Assembly (NCBI GenBank): GCA_009692985.1
Contig: SHYF01000085.1
Span: 1 to 7,060 of the forward strand
Direction: 5' to 3'
Length of the DNA: 7,060 nucleotides
Origin: Dehalococcoidia bacterium
GTDB lineage: Bacteria > Chloroflexota > Dehalococcoidia > Lucifugimonadales > SHYF01
This document shows positions 1 to 4,992 of this stretch, piece after piece; within the stretch, counting starts at the first letter, position 1; each line of letters begins with the position of its first letter. The translations under genes and the position numbers were made by a program. The notes under the pieces were generated by a model that was not told the DNA's origin, searched no databases, and was given only the letters and a program-made list of their open reading frames with translations.

Positions 1-1788
1 GGCCCGGTCGCCCTCGATATGAGCCGTGGGCTCGCCGTCCGTGATAACTATGATCTGGCGGGTGCCCATCTTCTGCTTGGAGAGTAGCTTCCTTGACAGC
101 ATGAGTGCATGGTGCATATTAGTACCAGACACCCAGGCGTTCCAGTTCACCTCAGGAAGGTCTTCACCCTTCAGCTCTATGGCGTAGTCGGAAAAGCCTA
201 TGAAGTACAGCTTGTCCCTGGGGAACTGACTGTGAATTAGGGTGTACAGGGCCATGGCCACCTTCTTGGCAGCAAGAAAGCTGCCAAACATGCCCATGGA
301 GCGGCTCTGGTCCAGCAGCAGACAGGTAGAAGCCTGGCTCACCTCTTCCAGGCGATGAATCTCAAAGTCCTCGGACGCCAGCTTTATAGGTACCTGGGCT
401 CCGCCACGGGTAACCGCGTTGGTCAATGAGCGGCGCAGGTCCACGTCGAATGGGTCTCCAAACTCGTAGAGCTTTGTCTCCCCTGTATCCTCTCCCGCAT
501 TCCCCCGGGTGTGAATCTCGTGCGATCCCAGTCGGTCCCGTTTCAACTGGTCGAACACCTCCCGCAGGGCCTTTTGCCCAATCTTGCGTATGCCCTTGGG
601 AGTTAGCTCCAGCTTTGACCCCTTTTTCTTGATGTACCCCGCCTCTTCCAGCATCTCCGTGACGCGCTTCAGCGCCTCCGCGGCACGTTTCGCCTCCTCA
701 CCCAGCAGCTCCCCCACCTTGTCAATGTCCAGGTTGTCAATGTTGCCAGTCTGGGAAACGTCCTGGACCTGCCGTTCCAGCTCATCCAGGCCTTGAAGCT
801 GCCCCATCAACTCCATGGCCTGCTCCATGGTCATGGACTCTTCACCCCTGAAAGGGTACTGGCCGCGCATATCGTCCATTGGAAACATCTGCTCCATGGC
901 GCTCGCCAGCTCAGATAGCTCATCCATTGTCTCCGCGTCCATGAGCGATTCCATCATCCCTTCCAGCTCCCTACGCATCTCCGGCGACATACTGTCCATG
1001 AGCGACTGCATCTGGGCTATCCCGCGCGCCAGTTGCTCCATCAGCTCTTCCAGGTTTTGTGGCGGGTTGTCCCCAAACATGGAACCATGCTTGTCCATGA
1101 ACTCTTGGAAATTGGGCTGCCGGCCCATCATCTGATCCTGGAGCATCTGGTTGAGGTCTTTCAGCATCTCCCGAAGGCCAGCCATGTCCTGGGGCGACAT
1201 CCCTTGCATCTGCTGCTTCATGCTCTGGAATGTGTTTTGCAGCATCTGCTTCTTCAGCATGTCCAGGAGCTCCTGGAACTGGCGCTGCGCCTCCGGGTCC
1301 ATGAACTCGTACTCGCTCAACTCCTTGATAGCGCCCCCGGGGCTCTCGGGCAGGTTGTCCAAGCGTTCCTTGCTCTTGTTGGCCCGCTCCTCCAGCATCT
1401 CCATCAGCTTCTGCATCTGCTCCCGGTCAGCCTCAGAGCTTTGGGCCGCCTTCTCCTTCGCCTCCCCAAGGCGTCGCTCAATGCCTTCCTTCTCCGTTTT
1501 CACGACCTGTTGCAGGCGCTCTTTTATGTCATCGAAGATAGAGTCAACGTTGTAACGCTGGAGCTTCTCCTGTCGCCGCTGGCGCACCCTTTCCATGAGC
1601 TTCCGCAGCCCTTCCAGATTCTCCCCCTCCCTACCCCGGACACCCCGCTGCAATAGGTTACGTACGGCCCGTTCCACATCTCCGTGGGCCATCAGGTCCT
1701 CGGACAACTCATCCATGAGTGCTTCGTCGTCCGGCTCAAATACTTGCTGGGAACCATCCCACCGACCGTAGCGATAAAGATAGGGCAT
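1..1788 (-). CDS. VWA-domain protein with Met-rich central region (3' end cut by window edge)
   Basis: The frame is open for 596 codons from an ATG at 1788 and is still open at base 1. A GGAGAG ribosome site lies 5 bases before the ATG. Seen: a charged, helical, coiled-coil-like N-terminal half (about residues 55-180); a very Met/Gln-rich stretch (about 177-330); a possible winged-helix-like segment (about 365-410, around LTPKG at 395-399); then a VWA domain starting near 480. All MIDAS metal-binding elements are present: DQSRS (493-497), T556 in GTN, and D584 in TDGE. Known: VWA proteins of this broad kind often work with a MoxR/ChlI-type AAA+ ATPase as a chaperone-like pair, as CoxE and CoxD do in CO dehydrogenase maturation. 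This protein is longer than CoxE and organised differently, so I do not call it CoxE. It may belong to the uncharacterised large-VWA family I recall as COG4867. Probably cytoplasmic: no signal peptide or membrane segment is visible. No AAA+ partner lies in the window. Confidence 0.9.
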   Translation of the reverse strand, partial: MPYLYRYGRWDGSQQVFEPDDEALMDELSEDLMAHGDVERAVRNLLQRGVRGREGENLEGLRKLMERVRQRRQEKLQRYNVDSIFDDIKERLQQVVKTEKEGIERRLGEAKEKAAQSSEADREQMQKLMEMLEERANKSKERLDNLPESPGGAIKELSEYEFMDPEAQRQFQELLDMLKKQMLQNTFQSMKQQMQGMSPQDMAGLREMLKDLNQMLQDQMMGRQPNFQEFMDKHGSMFGDNPPQNLEELMEQLARGIAQMQSLMDSMSPEMRRELEGMMESLMDAETMDELSELASAMEQMFPMDDMRGQYPFRGEESMTMEQAMELMGQLQGLDELERQVQDVSQTGNIDNLDIDKVGELLGEEAKRAAEALKRVTEMLEEAGYIKKKGSKLELTPKGIRKIGQKALREVFDQLKRDRLGSHEIHTRGNAGEDTGETKLYEFGDPFDVDLRRSLTNAVTRGGAQVPIKLASEDFEIHRLEEVSQASTCLLLDQSRSMGMFGSFLAAKKVAMALYTLIHSQFPRDKLYFIGFSDYAIELKGEDLPEVNWNAWVSGTNMHHALMLSRKLLSKQKMGTRQIIVITDGEPTAHIEGDRA

Positions 1789-1793
1789 AACGG

Positions 1794-1799
1794 CTCTCC
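1794..1799 (-). promoter_or_regulatory. Ribosome binding site of the VWA gene
   Basis: GGAGAG read on the minus strand, 5 bases before the ATG at 1788. It supports that start. It lies one base away from the outer arm of the inverted-repeat structure at 1801-1849, so folding of that structure could affect access to it. Confidence 0.7.
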
Positions 1800-1800
1800 A

Positions 1801-1849
1801 GTTCAGGCGTTGCCACTCCCAACGATGCTATCATACCGCATCCCTGAAC
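1801..1849 (-). promoter_or_regulatory. Three-way-junction-like nested inverted repeats in the VWA gene leader
   Basis: Seen: an outer perfect 7-bp inverted repeat, GTTCAGG (1801-1807) with CCTGAAC (1843-1849). Inside it, CGTTG (1808-1812) pairs with CAACG (1820-1824) around a 7-base loop, and GATGC (1824-1828) pairs with GCATC (1838-1842) around a 9-base loop. The two inner stems share base 1824. All three helices can therefore form together as a compact 49-base three-way junction with at most one unpaired junction base. On the minus-strand transcript the structure ends one base before the VWA gene's ribosome binding site. Inferred role: a leader RNA structure, a protein-binding site or a small repeat unit. 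It has no U-tract and is not a standard intrinsic terminator. I do not recognise it as a known riboswitch. Confidence 0.5.
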
Positions 1850-1860
1850 AAAGGTGTCAA
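1830..1860 (-). promoter_or_regulatory. Candidate sigma70-type promoter for the VWA gene
   Basis: On the minus strand a perfect -35 TTGACA (1860-1855) is followed by TATGAT (1835-1830), a 5/6 match to the -10 consensus. The spacer is 19 bases, longer than the ideal 17. Transcription would start near 1823, about 35 bases before the ATG. The -10 box lies in the 9-base loop of the inverted-repeat structure. A transcript from this promoter would therefore lack the 5' half of that structure, and only read-through from the transporter gene would carry all of it. The VWA gene could also be transcribed only by read-through. Confidence 0.4.
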
Positions 1861-1894
1861 TTGCTACAGGCTATGTTTGTTTTGGGCAGAGGGG

Positions 1895-3247
1895 TTATCG
1901 CTCTGCGGTTGCCTGAGCGGCGGCATTCAGGGTATCCTCGGCGCGCTTGGGTGCCGCAGGGGCGCGCATGAACCAGTAGAGAAGGCCAGAACAAGAGTAA
2001 GTCACGCCTATGGCGATGAAGGCTATCCGGTAGCTCTTTGTAGAGTCGTATACGAAGCCAGCCACCAGGGGTCCCAGAAACGACATTATGCTTTGAAGCA
2101 GTGTCACAATGCCCCGCAAGGAGCCAAAGTTTCGCCGGCCGAAGAATTGGCCTATGAGAGCCCATGTTACCGTGTTGCAGGACTCCGCCCCCGCGAAAAG
2201 GACTACGAAGGCTATACCCGTCAGGAGACCGGCGGGGCCGAAGGTCATGTACCCGGCTGCGGCGATGCCCAGAACCATGGCCATCGCCGACGCCTTTGGG
2301 CGGGACCACTTATCCGCCACGAGTCCACCGACGATTACTGCTGGCAATCTGACAACGGCCGACACAGATAGCAGGATGGCCGCGGTGCCCTCACCGATGC
2401 CACGGGATACCAACATAGGCACGAAGTGTACGGATAAGGCAGACTGCGCCATGAGCCGCAGGCCAATGGCCAGGGCCAAAACCCAGAAGACTCGGGTCCG
2501 CACGGCCTCCTTCACAGTAAAGTCGGTGTAAAGATTGGTAAGGCTTGCGCCATCGGCATCCATTAAAGGGCGCGCCAATCCTCCCGGCCCCTGAACCCCC
2601 GGTGCGCCGCCGCCACGCCCCTCTTCAGAGGCTGCTTCGTCTCCTATGGGCTTGCGGACCAGGAAGGCCAGAGGAAGCCCAGCGACCAGCAGCGTTACAC
2701 CTGAGACGATGGCCGCTATGCGCCAGCTATGGTTCAGCACAATCCAAGCGATGATGGGGGTAACCAGAAAACCACCAATGGCCGAGCCTGTGGCTGCCAG
2801 AGACATGGCAGTGCCCAGCCTGCGGCGAAACCAGAAGTTGATTGTAGCCATCAGGCCGTGAAAGGGGAGGGAGAAGCCAACGGCCAGCACCCCAAGGAAA
2901 ACAAGCAGGAATGTGAGGTAAGACTGGGTCATCCCAAGAAGAATGAAGCCTACGCCACCTATGATGACCCCAGCAAAGACGATAATGCGGGGCCCAATGC
3001 GATCCACCAAATAGCCTGCAAGCGGCCCCTCGGCGCCCCCCTCCAGCGAGCGGGCGGCGAATGCGAAGGACAACTTGGTGCGAGAAACCTCAAAGGTGCG
3101 AATAAGTGGCAGGAAGTAAACAGAGAGGCCCGTATGGTACAGGCCCCCGAAGATCAGTTGAAAAAAGCCGGCAACAATGACAACCCGCCAGCCTTTATAG
3201 AAGTCAGTGCGCCTCTTCGCTTCGTGTCTGAGTTGCTCCTGCTCCAT
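1895..3247 (-). CDS. Major facilitator superfamily (MFS) transporter, monocarboxylate/oxalate-formate antiporter-like
   Basis: A 450-residue integral membrane protein of the usual MFS length, with about 12 hydrophobic segments in two halves. Seen: a short charged cytoplasmic N-terminus (1-19); the first helix from about 20; an MFS motif-A-like loop between helices 2 and 3 (GPLAGYLVDRIGPR, 74-87); the FWFRRRLGTAMSL stretch (138-150); a Gly-rich, charged central loop (about 198-250); a second motif-A-like loop (GGLVADKWSRPK, 307-318); and GQFFGRRNFGSLRG (366-379), which resembles the equivalent loop of monocarboxylate and oxalate/formate antiporter-like MFS proteins. The tail is Ala-rich and hydrophilic. 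The ATG at 3247 has AAGTAGG (3260-3254) 6 bases upstream. It is transcribed away from the molybdenum hydroxylase genes. Inferred: proton-coupled uptake or export of a small organic acid or related compound, possibly the hydroxylase's substrate or product. Substrate and direction cannot be read from the sequence. Confidence 0.93.
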   Translation of the reverse strand: MEQEQLRHEAKRRTDFYKGWRVVIVAGFFQLIFGGLYHTGLSVYFLPLIRTFEVSRTKLSFAFAARSLEGGAEGPLAGYLVDRIGPRIIVFAGVIIGGVGFILLGMTQSYLTFLLVFLGVLAVGFSLPFHGLMATINFWFRRRLGTAMSLAATGSAIGGFLVTPIIAWIVLNHSWRIAAIVSGVTLLVAGLPLAFLVRKPIGDEAASEEGRGGGAPGVQGPGGLARPLMDADGASLTNLYTDFTVKEAVRTRVFWVLALAIGLRLMAQSALSVHFVPMLVSRGIGEGTAAILLSVSAVVRLPAVIVGGLVADKWSRPKASAMAMVLGIAAAGYMTFGPAGLLTGIAFVVLFAGAESCNTVTWALIGQFFGRRNFGSLRGIVTLLQSIMSFLGPLVAGFVYDSTKSYRIAFIAIGVTYSCSGLLYWFMRAPAAPKRAEDTLNAAAQATAER

Positions 3248-3324
3248 AGCTTGCCTACTTAGCTGGAAACTCTGATTTCGACTGATCCTGTGCCTTCAGC
3301 GAGGTACACATATTGGGTGGACAG

Positions 3325-3354
3325 AGCCTACTGGCAGCCCTTGGTCATTGTCAA
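3325..3354 (-). promoter_or_regulatory. Candidate promoter for the MFS transporter gene
   Basis: On the minus strand a perfect TTGACA (3354-3349) is followed after 18 bases by TAGGCT (3330-3325), which matches the -10 consensus at only 3 of 6 positions. The leader would be about 70-75 bases. The -35 box uses almost the same bases as the -35 of the opposite promoter. The weak -10 means this promoter may need an activator, or may not be real. Confidence 0.3.
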
Positions 3355-3376
3355 GGTATGGAATGGTGATTATAAT
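3348..3376 (+). promoter_or_regulatory. Sigma70-type promoter of the molybdenum hydroxylase operon
   Basis: TTGTCA (3348-3353, 5/6 match to the -35 consensus) and a perfect TATAAT (3371-3376) are separated by exactly 17 bases. The expected start of transcription is near 3383, giving a leader of about 24 bases before the TTG start at 3407. A short inverted repeat, CCTTG (3339-3343) with CAAGG (3352-3356), overlaps the -35 box and could be an operator half-site pair, though its arms are only 5 bases. No regulator gene lies in the window. Confidence 0.7.
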
Positions 3377-3394
3377 TGACGCCAGCTTTTCCAC

Positions 3395-3400
3395 GGGAGG
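3395..3400 (+). promoter_or_regulatory. Ribosome binding site fixing the TTG start of the FAD subunit
   Basis: GGGAGG ends 6 bases before the TTG at 3407. The frame has a stop (TGA, 3377-3379) upstream and no ATG or GTG between that stop and 3407. The next in-frame ATG is residue 52, well inside the conserved FAD domain, so the TTG start is well supported. Confidence 0.8.
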
Positions 3401-3406
3401 CGACCG

Positions 3407-4291
3407 TTGAAACCATTCTCCTACGTAGCACCCAAAAGCCTACAAGAGGCCTTCCAAGTCCTGGCCAAGGCCAGTGGCGCAGGGCAGGTGCGTGCCCTGG
3501 TGGGCGGTACCGACCTCATAGACCAGGTAAGACAGAACCGCCGGACTCCATCGGTGGTCATGGATGTCAAGCGCATACCAGAGATGATGCGGCTGGATTG
3601 GATCCCCGGCGAAGGGCTGCACATTGGGGCCGCCGTTCCATGCACAGACACCGCCGCCTTTCCCACAGTTACGGAACTCTACCCCTCCATCCAGGAGTCA
3701 TGCGGGTTGGTAGGCTCCACTCAAATCCAGAACCGGGCCAGTATTGGGGGCAATGTCTGCAACTCGGCTCCCTCGGCGGATACCGTGCCCCCGCTCATCT
3801 CCTACTCTGCACGTGCGGTGATTATAGGTCCCAGGGGGCGCCGTGAAGTGCCTCTGGAAACCTTCTTCACTGGCCCCGGGCAGAACGTCCTGGCACCCGA
3901 TGAGATCCTGCTAGAGACAATCGTCCCACCACCACCGCCCAATAGCAGCGGCCACTATCTCAGGTTCATACCCAGGAATGAAATGGACATTGCCGTGGTA
4001 GGAATAGCCAGCATGATTGTCCTGGCTCCCAGGTCCAGCCAGTGCACCCAGGCCCGCATAGTACTGGCGTCGGTGGCGCCCACTCCTGTCCGGGCCCGCG
4101 CCGCGGAGGCTGTGCTGGAAGGCAAGACTATTACTGCGGCGCTCATCCAGCAGGCCGGCGAGGCGGCTGTGGAGGCTGCCAAGCCCATAACAGACGTGCG
4201 CGGCACCATAGAGTACCGCAAAGAGCTGGTCAAGGTGCTCACTCGCAGGACCCTGGGACTTTGCATGGACTCCCTGGGACGTAAGGTGTGA
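3407..4291 (+). CDS. Molybdenum hydroxylase, FAD-binding (medium) subunit, CoxM/XdhB-like
   Basis: This 294-residue protein has the usual length for the separate FAD subunit of xanthine dehydrogenase/CO dehydrogenase-family enzymes. It passes electrons from the Fe-S subunit to FAD and on to the external acceptor, in the cytoplasm. Seen: the N-terminus MKPFSYVAPKSLQEA typical of the family; the first FAD pyrophosphate-binding loop ALVGGTDL (30-36 region); the second FAD motif SIGGNVCNSAPSADT (112-126); and in the C-terminal domain APTPVRA (224-230) and YRKEL (270-274), family landmarks. No truncation or frameshift is seen. The gene starts with TTG. It is the first gene of the operon and is followed by an unusually long 229-bp gap before the Fe-S subunit, where such genes normally abut or overlap. 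The family assignment is firm; the substrate is not determined by this subunit. Confidence 0.95.
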   Translation: MKPFSYVAPKSLQEAFQVLAKASGAGQVRALVGGTDLIDQVRQNRRTPSVVMDVKRIPEMMRLDWIPGEGLHIGAAVPCTDTAAFPTVTELYPSIQESCGLVGSTQIQNRASIGGNVCNSAPSADTVPPLISYSARAVIIGPRGRREVPLETFFTGPGQNVLAPDEILLETIVPPPPPNSSGHYLRFIPRNEMDIAVVGIASMIVLAPRSSQCTQARIVLASVAPTPVRARAAEAVLEGKTITAALIQQAGEAAVEAAKPITDVRGTIEYRKELVKVLTRRTLGLCMDSLGRKV

Positions 4292-4306
4292 ACCAGCTGC
4301 TGAAAC

Positions 4307-4314
4307 AAGGAGGT
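4307..4314 (+). promoter_or_regulatory. Orphan consensus Shine-Dalgarno sequence after the FAD subunit gene
   Basis: AAGGAGGT is a full match to the anti-Shine-Dalgarno complement. It lies 15 bases after the FAD-subunit stop codon, where the ribosome site of the next operon gene would be expected. The following 4-12 bases contain no ATG, GTG or TTG, and the hairpin-rich insert begins at 4320. It may be the relic of the original ribosome site of the Fe-S subunit gene. Confidence 0.5.
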
Positions 4315-4319
4315 CTAGA

Positions 4320-4337
4320 GTCCCGACAAGTCGGGAC
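4320..4337. repeat. Perfect hairpin at the left of the intergenic insert
   Basis: GTCCCGAC (4320-4327) and GTCGGGAC (4330-4337) are perfect reverse complements. The sequence folds as a 7-bp stem with a CAAG tetraloop. There is no T-run after it, so it is not a normal intrinsic terminator. From memory, such palindromes followed by a TGAGC..GAAGG motif occur in dispersed intergenic repeats of Chloroflexota and other genomes; this was not checked. Confidence 0.7.
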
Positions 4338-4372
4338 GGAGCCTGCCCTGAGCAAAGCCGAAGGGGTGGGGG

Positions 4373-4391
4373 TCTGGGGGTCTCCCCCAGA
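4373..4391. repeat. Second perfect hairpin of the insert
   Basis: TCTGGGGG (4373-4380) and CCCCCAGA (4384-4391) form a perfect 8-bp stem around a TCT loop. It is very GC-rich and would be stable in RNA. The bases that follow (TTCAATCT) are only partly T-rich, so it could at most be a weak terminator or pause site. If active, it would lower expression of the two downstream subunits relative to the FAD subunit. Confidence 0.65.
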
Positions 4392-4510
4392 TTCAATCTC
4401 CACCCCCTTGCTGGCCAGAGCCGGTCATTGAGCTTAGCGAAGGAAAGGGGGCAAGAGAATGGTAGAAAAGGCTTCTTCATCAACCTGCTAATCAATCGAG
4501 CCATAGAACT

Positions 4511-4515
4511 GGAGG
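4511..4515 (+). promoter_or_regulatory. Ribosome binding site fixing the GTG start of the Fe-S subunit
   Basis: GGAGG ends 5 bases before the GTG at 4521. The same frame stays open upstream to a TTG at 4428, but that TTG lies in the repeat motif, has no good ribosome site, and would add 31 residues not expected for the family. The GTG start gives a protein whose cysteine positions fit family numbering. Confidence 0.75.
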
Positions 4516-4520
4516 AAAAA

Positions 4521-4991
4521 GTGCCAAAGATTGCTGTTTCATTTACCATCAACGGCGAACCTAAGGAGATCCTGGTCCAGCCGTGGCAGACGCTGCTGGA
4601 TGCCATGAGAGATGAATTGCTGCTCACAGGCACCAAAGAGGGGTGCGGCAACGGCAACTGCGGCGCTTGCACAGTCATCCTCAATGGCCGCGCCATAAAC
4701 TCATGCTGCATGCTGGCTGTGGAGGCCGAAGGCCAGAAGATAATCACGGTTGAGGGCCTGGCTACCAACGGCAAGCTGGACCCACTCCAGCAGGCGTTCA
4801 TCTCACATGGCGCCCTCCAGTGCGGCTTCTGCACCCCTGGCTTCCTCATGTCCGCGCGAGCGTTCCTGAACGTCAACCCCCATCCCAGCGAACATGAGAT
4901 ACGTCTGGCCATCGCAGGAAACCTGTGCCGCTGCACCGGATACGACAAGATAGTCCGGGCCATCCAGGCCGTAGCTCAGGGAGAGGCATAG
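4521..4991 (+). CDS. Molybdenum hydroxylase, [2Fe-2S] (small) subunit, CoxS-like
   Basis: This 156-residue protein is the electron-transfer subunit that links the molybdenum centre to FAD. Seen: an N-terminal plant-ferredoxin-like domain with cysteines 42, 47, 50 and 62 (GCGNGNCGACTV then SC) binding one [2Fe-2S] cluster; and a C-terminal helical domain with cysteines 101 and 104 (QCGFCTPG) and 136 and 138 (NLCRCTGY) binding the second. All eight ligands are present, and length and spacing match the family, so the subunit looks functional. There is no Tat signal, which fits an enzyme assembled in the cytoplasm. The start is GTG with GGAGG 5 bases upstream. Its stop is separated from the next gene's ATG by one base, which suggests translational coupling. 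The gap upstream is abnormal (see the insert at 4320-4443). Confidence 0.95.
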   Translation: MPKIAVSFTINGEPKEILVQPWQTLLDAMRDELLLTGTKEGCGNGNCGACTVILNGRAINSCCMLAVEAEGQKIITVEGLATNGKLDPLQQAFISHGALQCGFCTPGFLMSARAFLNVNPHPSEHEIRLAIAGNLCRCTGYDKIVRAIQAVAQGEA

Positions 4992-4992
4992 C

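Larger units (their letters stand above)
4320..4443. repeat. Composite repeat-like insert between the FAD and Fe-S subunit genes
   Basis: This stretch shows no coding potential I trust. It contains, in order: an 8-base-arm palindrome (4320-4337); the motif TGAGCAAAGCCGAAGG (4349-4364); a G-rich run leading into a second palindrome (4373-4391); and a second, shorter copy of the motif, TGAGCTTAGCGAAGG (4429-4443). The motif resembles a widespread intergenic repeat family that I recall from environmental genomes; its antisense translation gives the peptide LRLCSGQA, which I recall from spurious proteins. The remaining bases to 4510 hold nothing I recognise. Boundaries are approximate. Inferred: a small non-autonomous repeat or the remnant of one, inserted inside the operon. 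Confidence 0.55.

Noticed and set aside
1033..1656. 207-codon open frame on the plus strand, rich in Leu and His
   Set aside because: It is the antisense shadow of the Met/Gln/Glu-rich part of the VWA gene; reverse-complementing such codons gives Leu/His-rich frames. No ribosome site or family resemblance.
3369..3374. TATAAT on the minus strand overlapping the plus-strand -10 box
   Set aside because: The AT-rich stretch is nearly palindromic, so a -10 appears on both strands, but no -35-like hexamer lies at the right distance on the minus strand.
4373..4391. GC-rich hairpin as an intrinsic terminator after the FAD subunit gene
   Set aside because: The stem is strong but is not followed by a T-run, and it sits inside an operon whose downstream genes encode subunits of the same enzyme. 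Kept as a repeat or possible pause site only.
4459..4491. Tiny ATG-started frame of 10 codons upstream of the Fe-S subunit
   Set aside because: Too short to support, with no clear ribosome site at proper spacing and no sign of a leader-peptide attenuator such as runs of one regulated amino acid codon.
4428..4520. N-terminal extension of the Fe-S subunit from a TTG at 4428
   Set aside because: The TTG falls inside the repeat motif, lacks a good ribosome site, and adds 31 atypical residues. The GTG at 4521 has a clear GGAGG and gives standard cysteine numbering.
3911..4963. 350-codon open frame on the minus strand across the FAD and Fe-S subunit genes
   Set aside because: It lies antisense to two genes with complete cofactor motifs and crosses the repeat insert. 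Its product is low in family-like features and includes the repeat-derived peptide LRLCSGQA.
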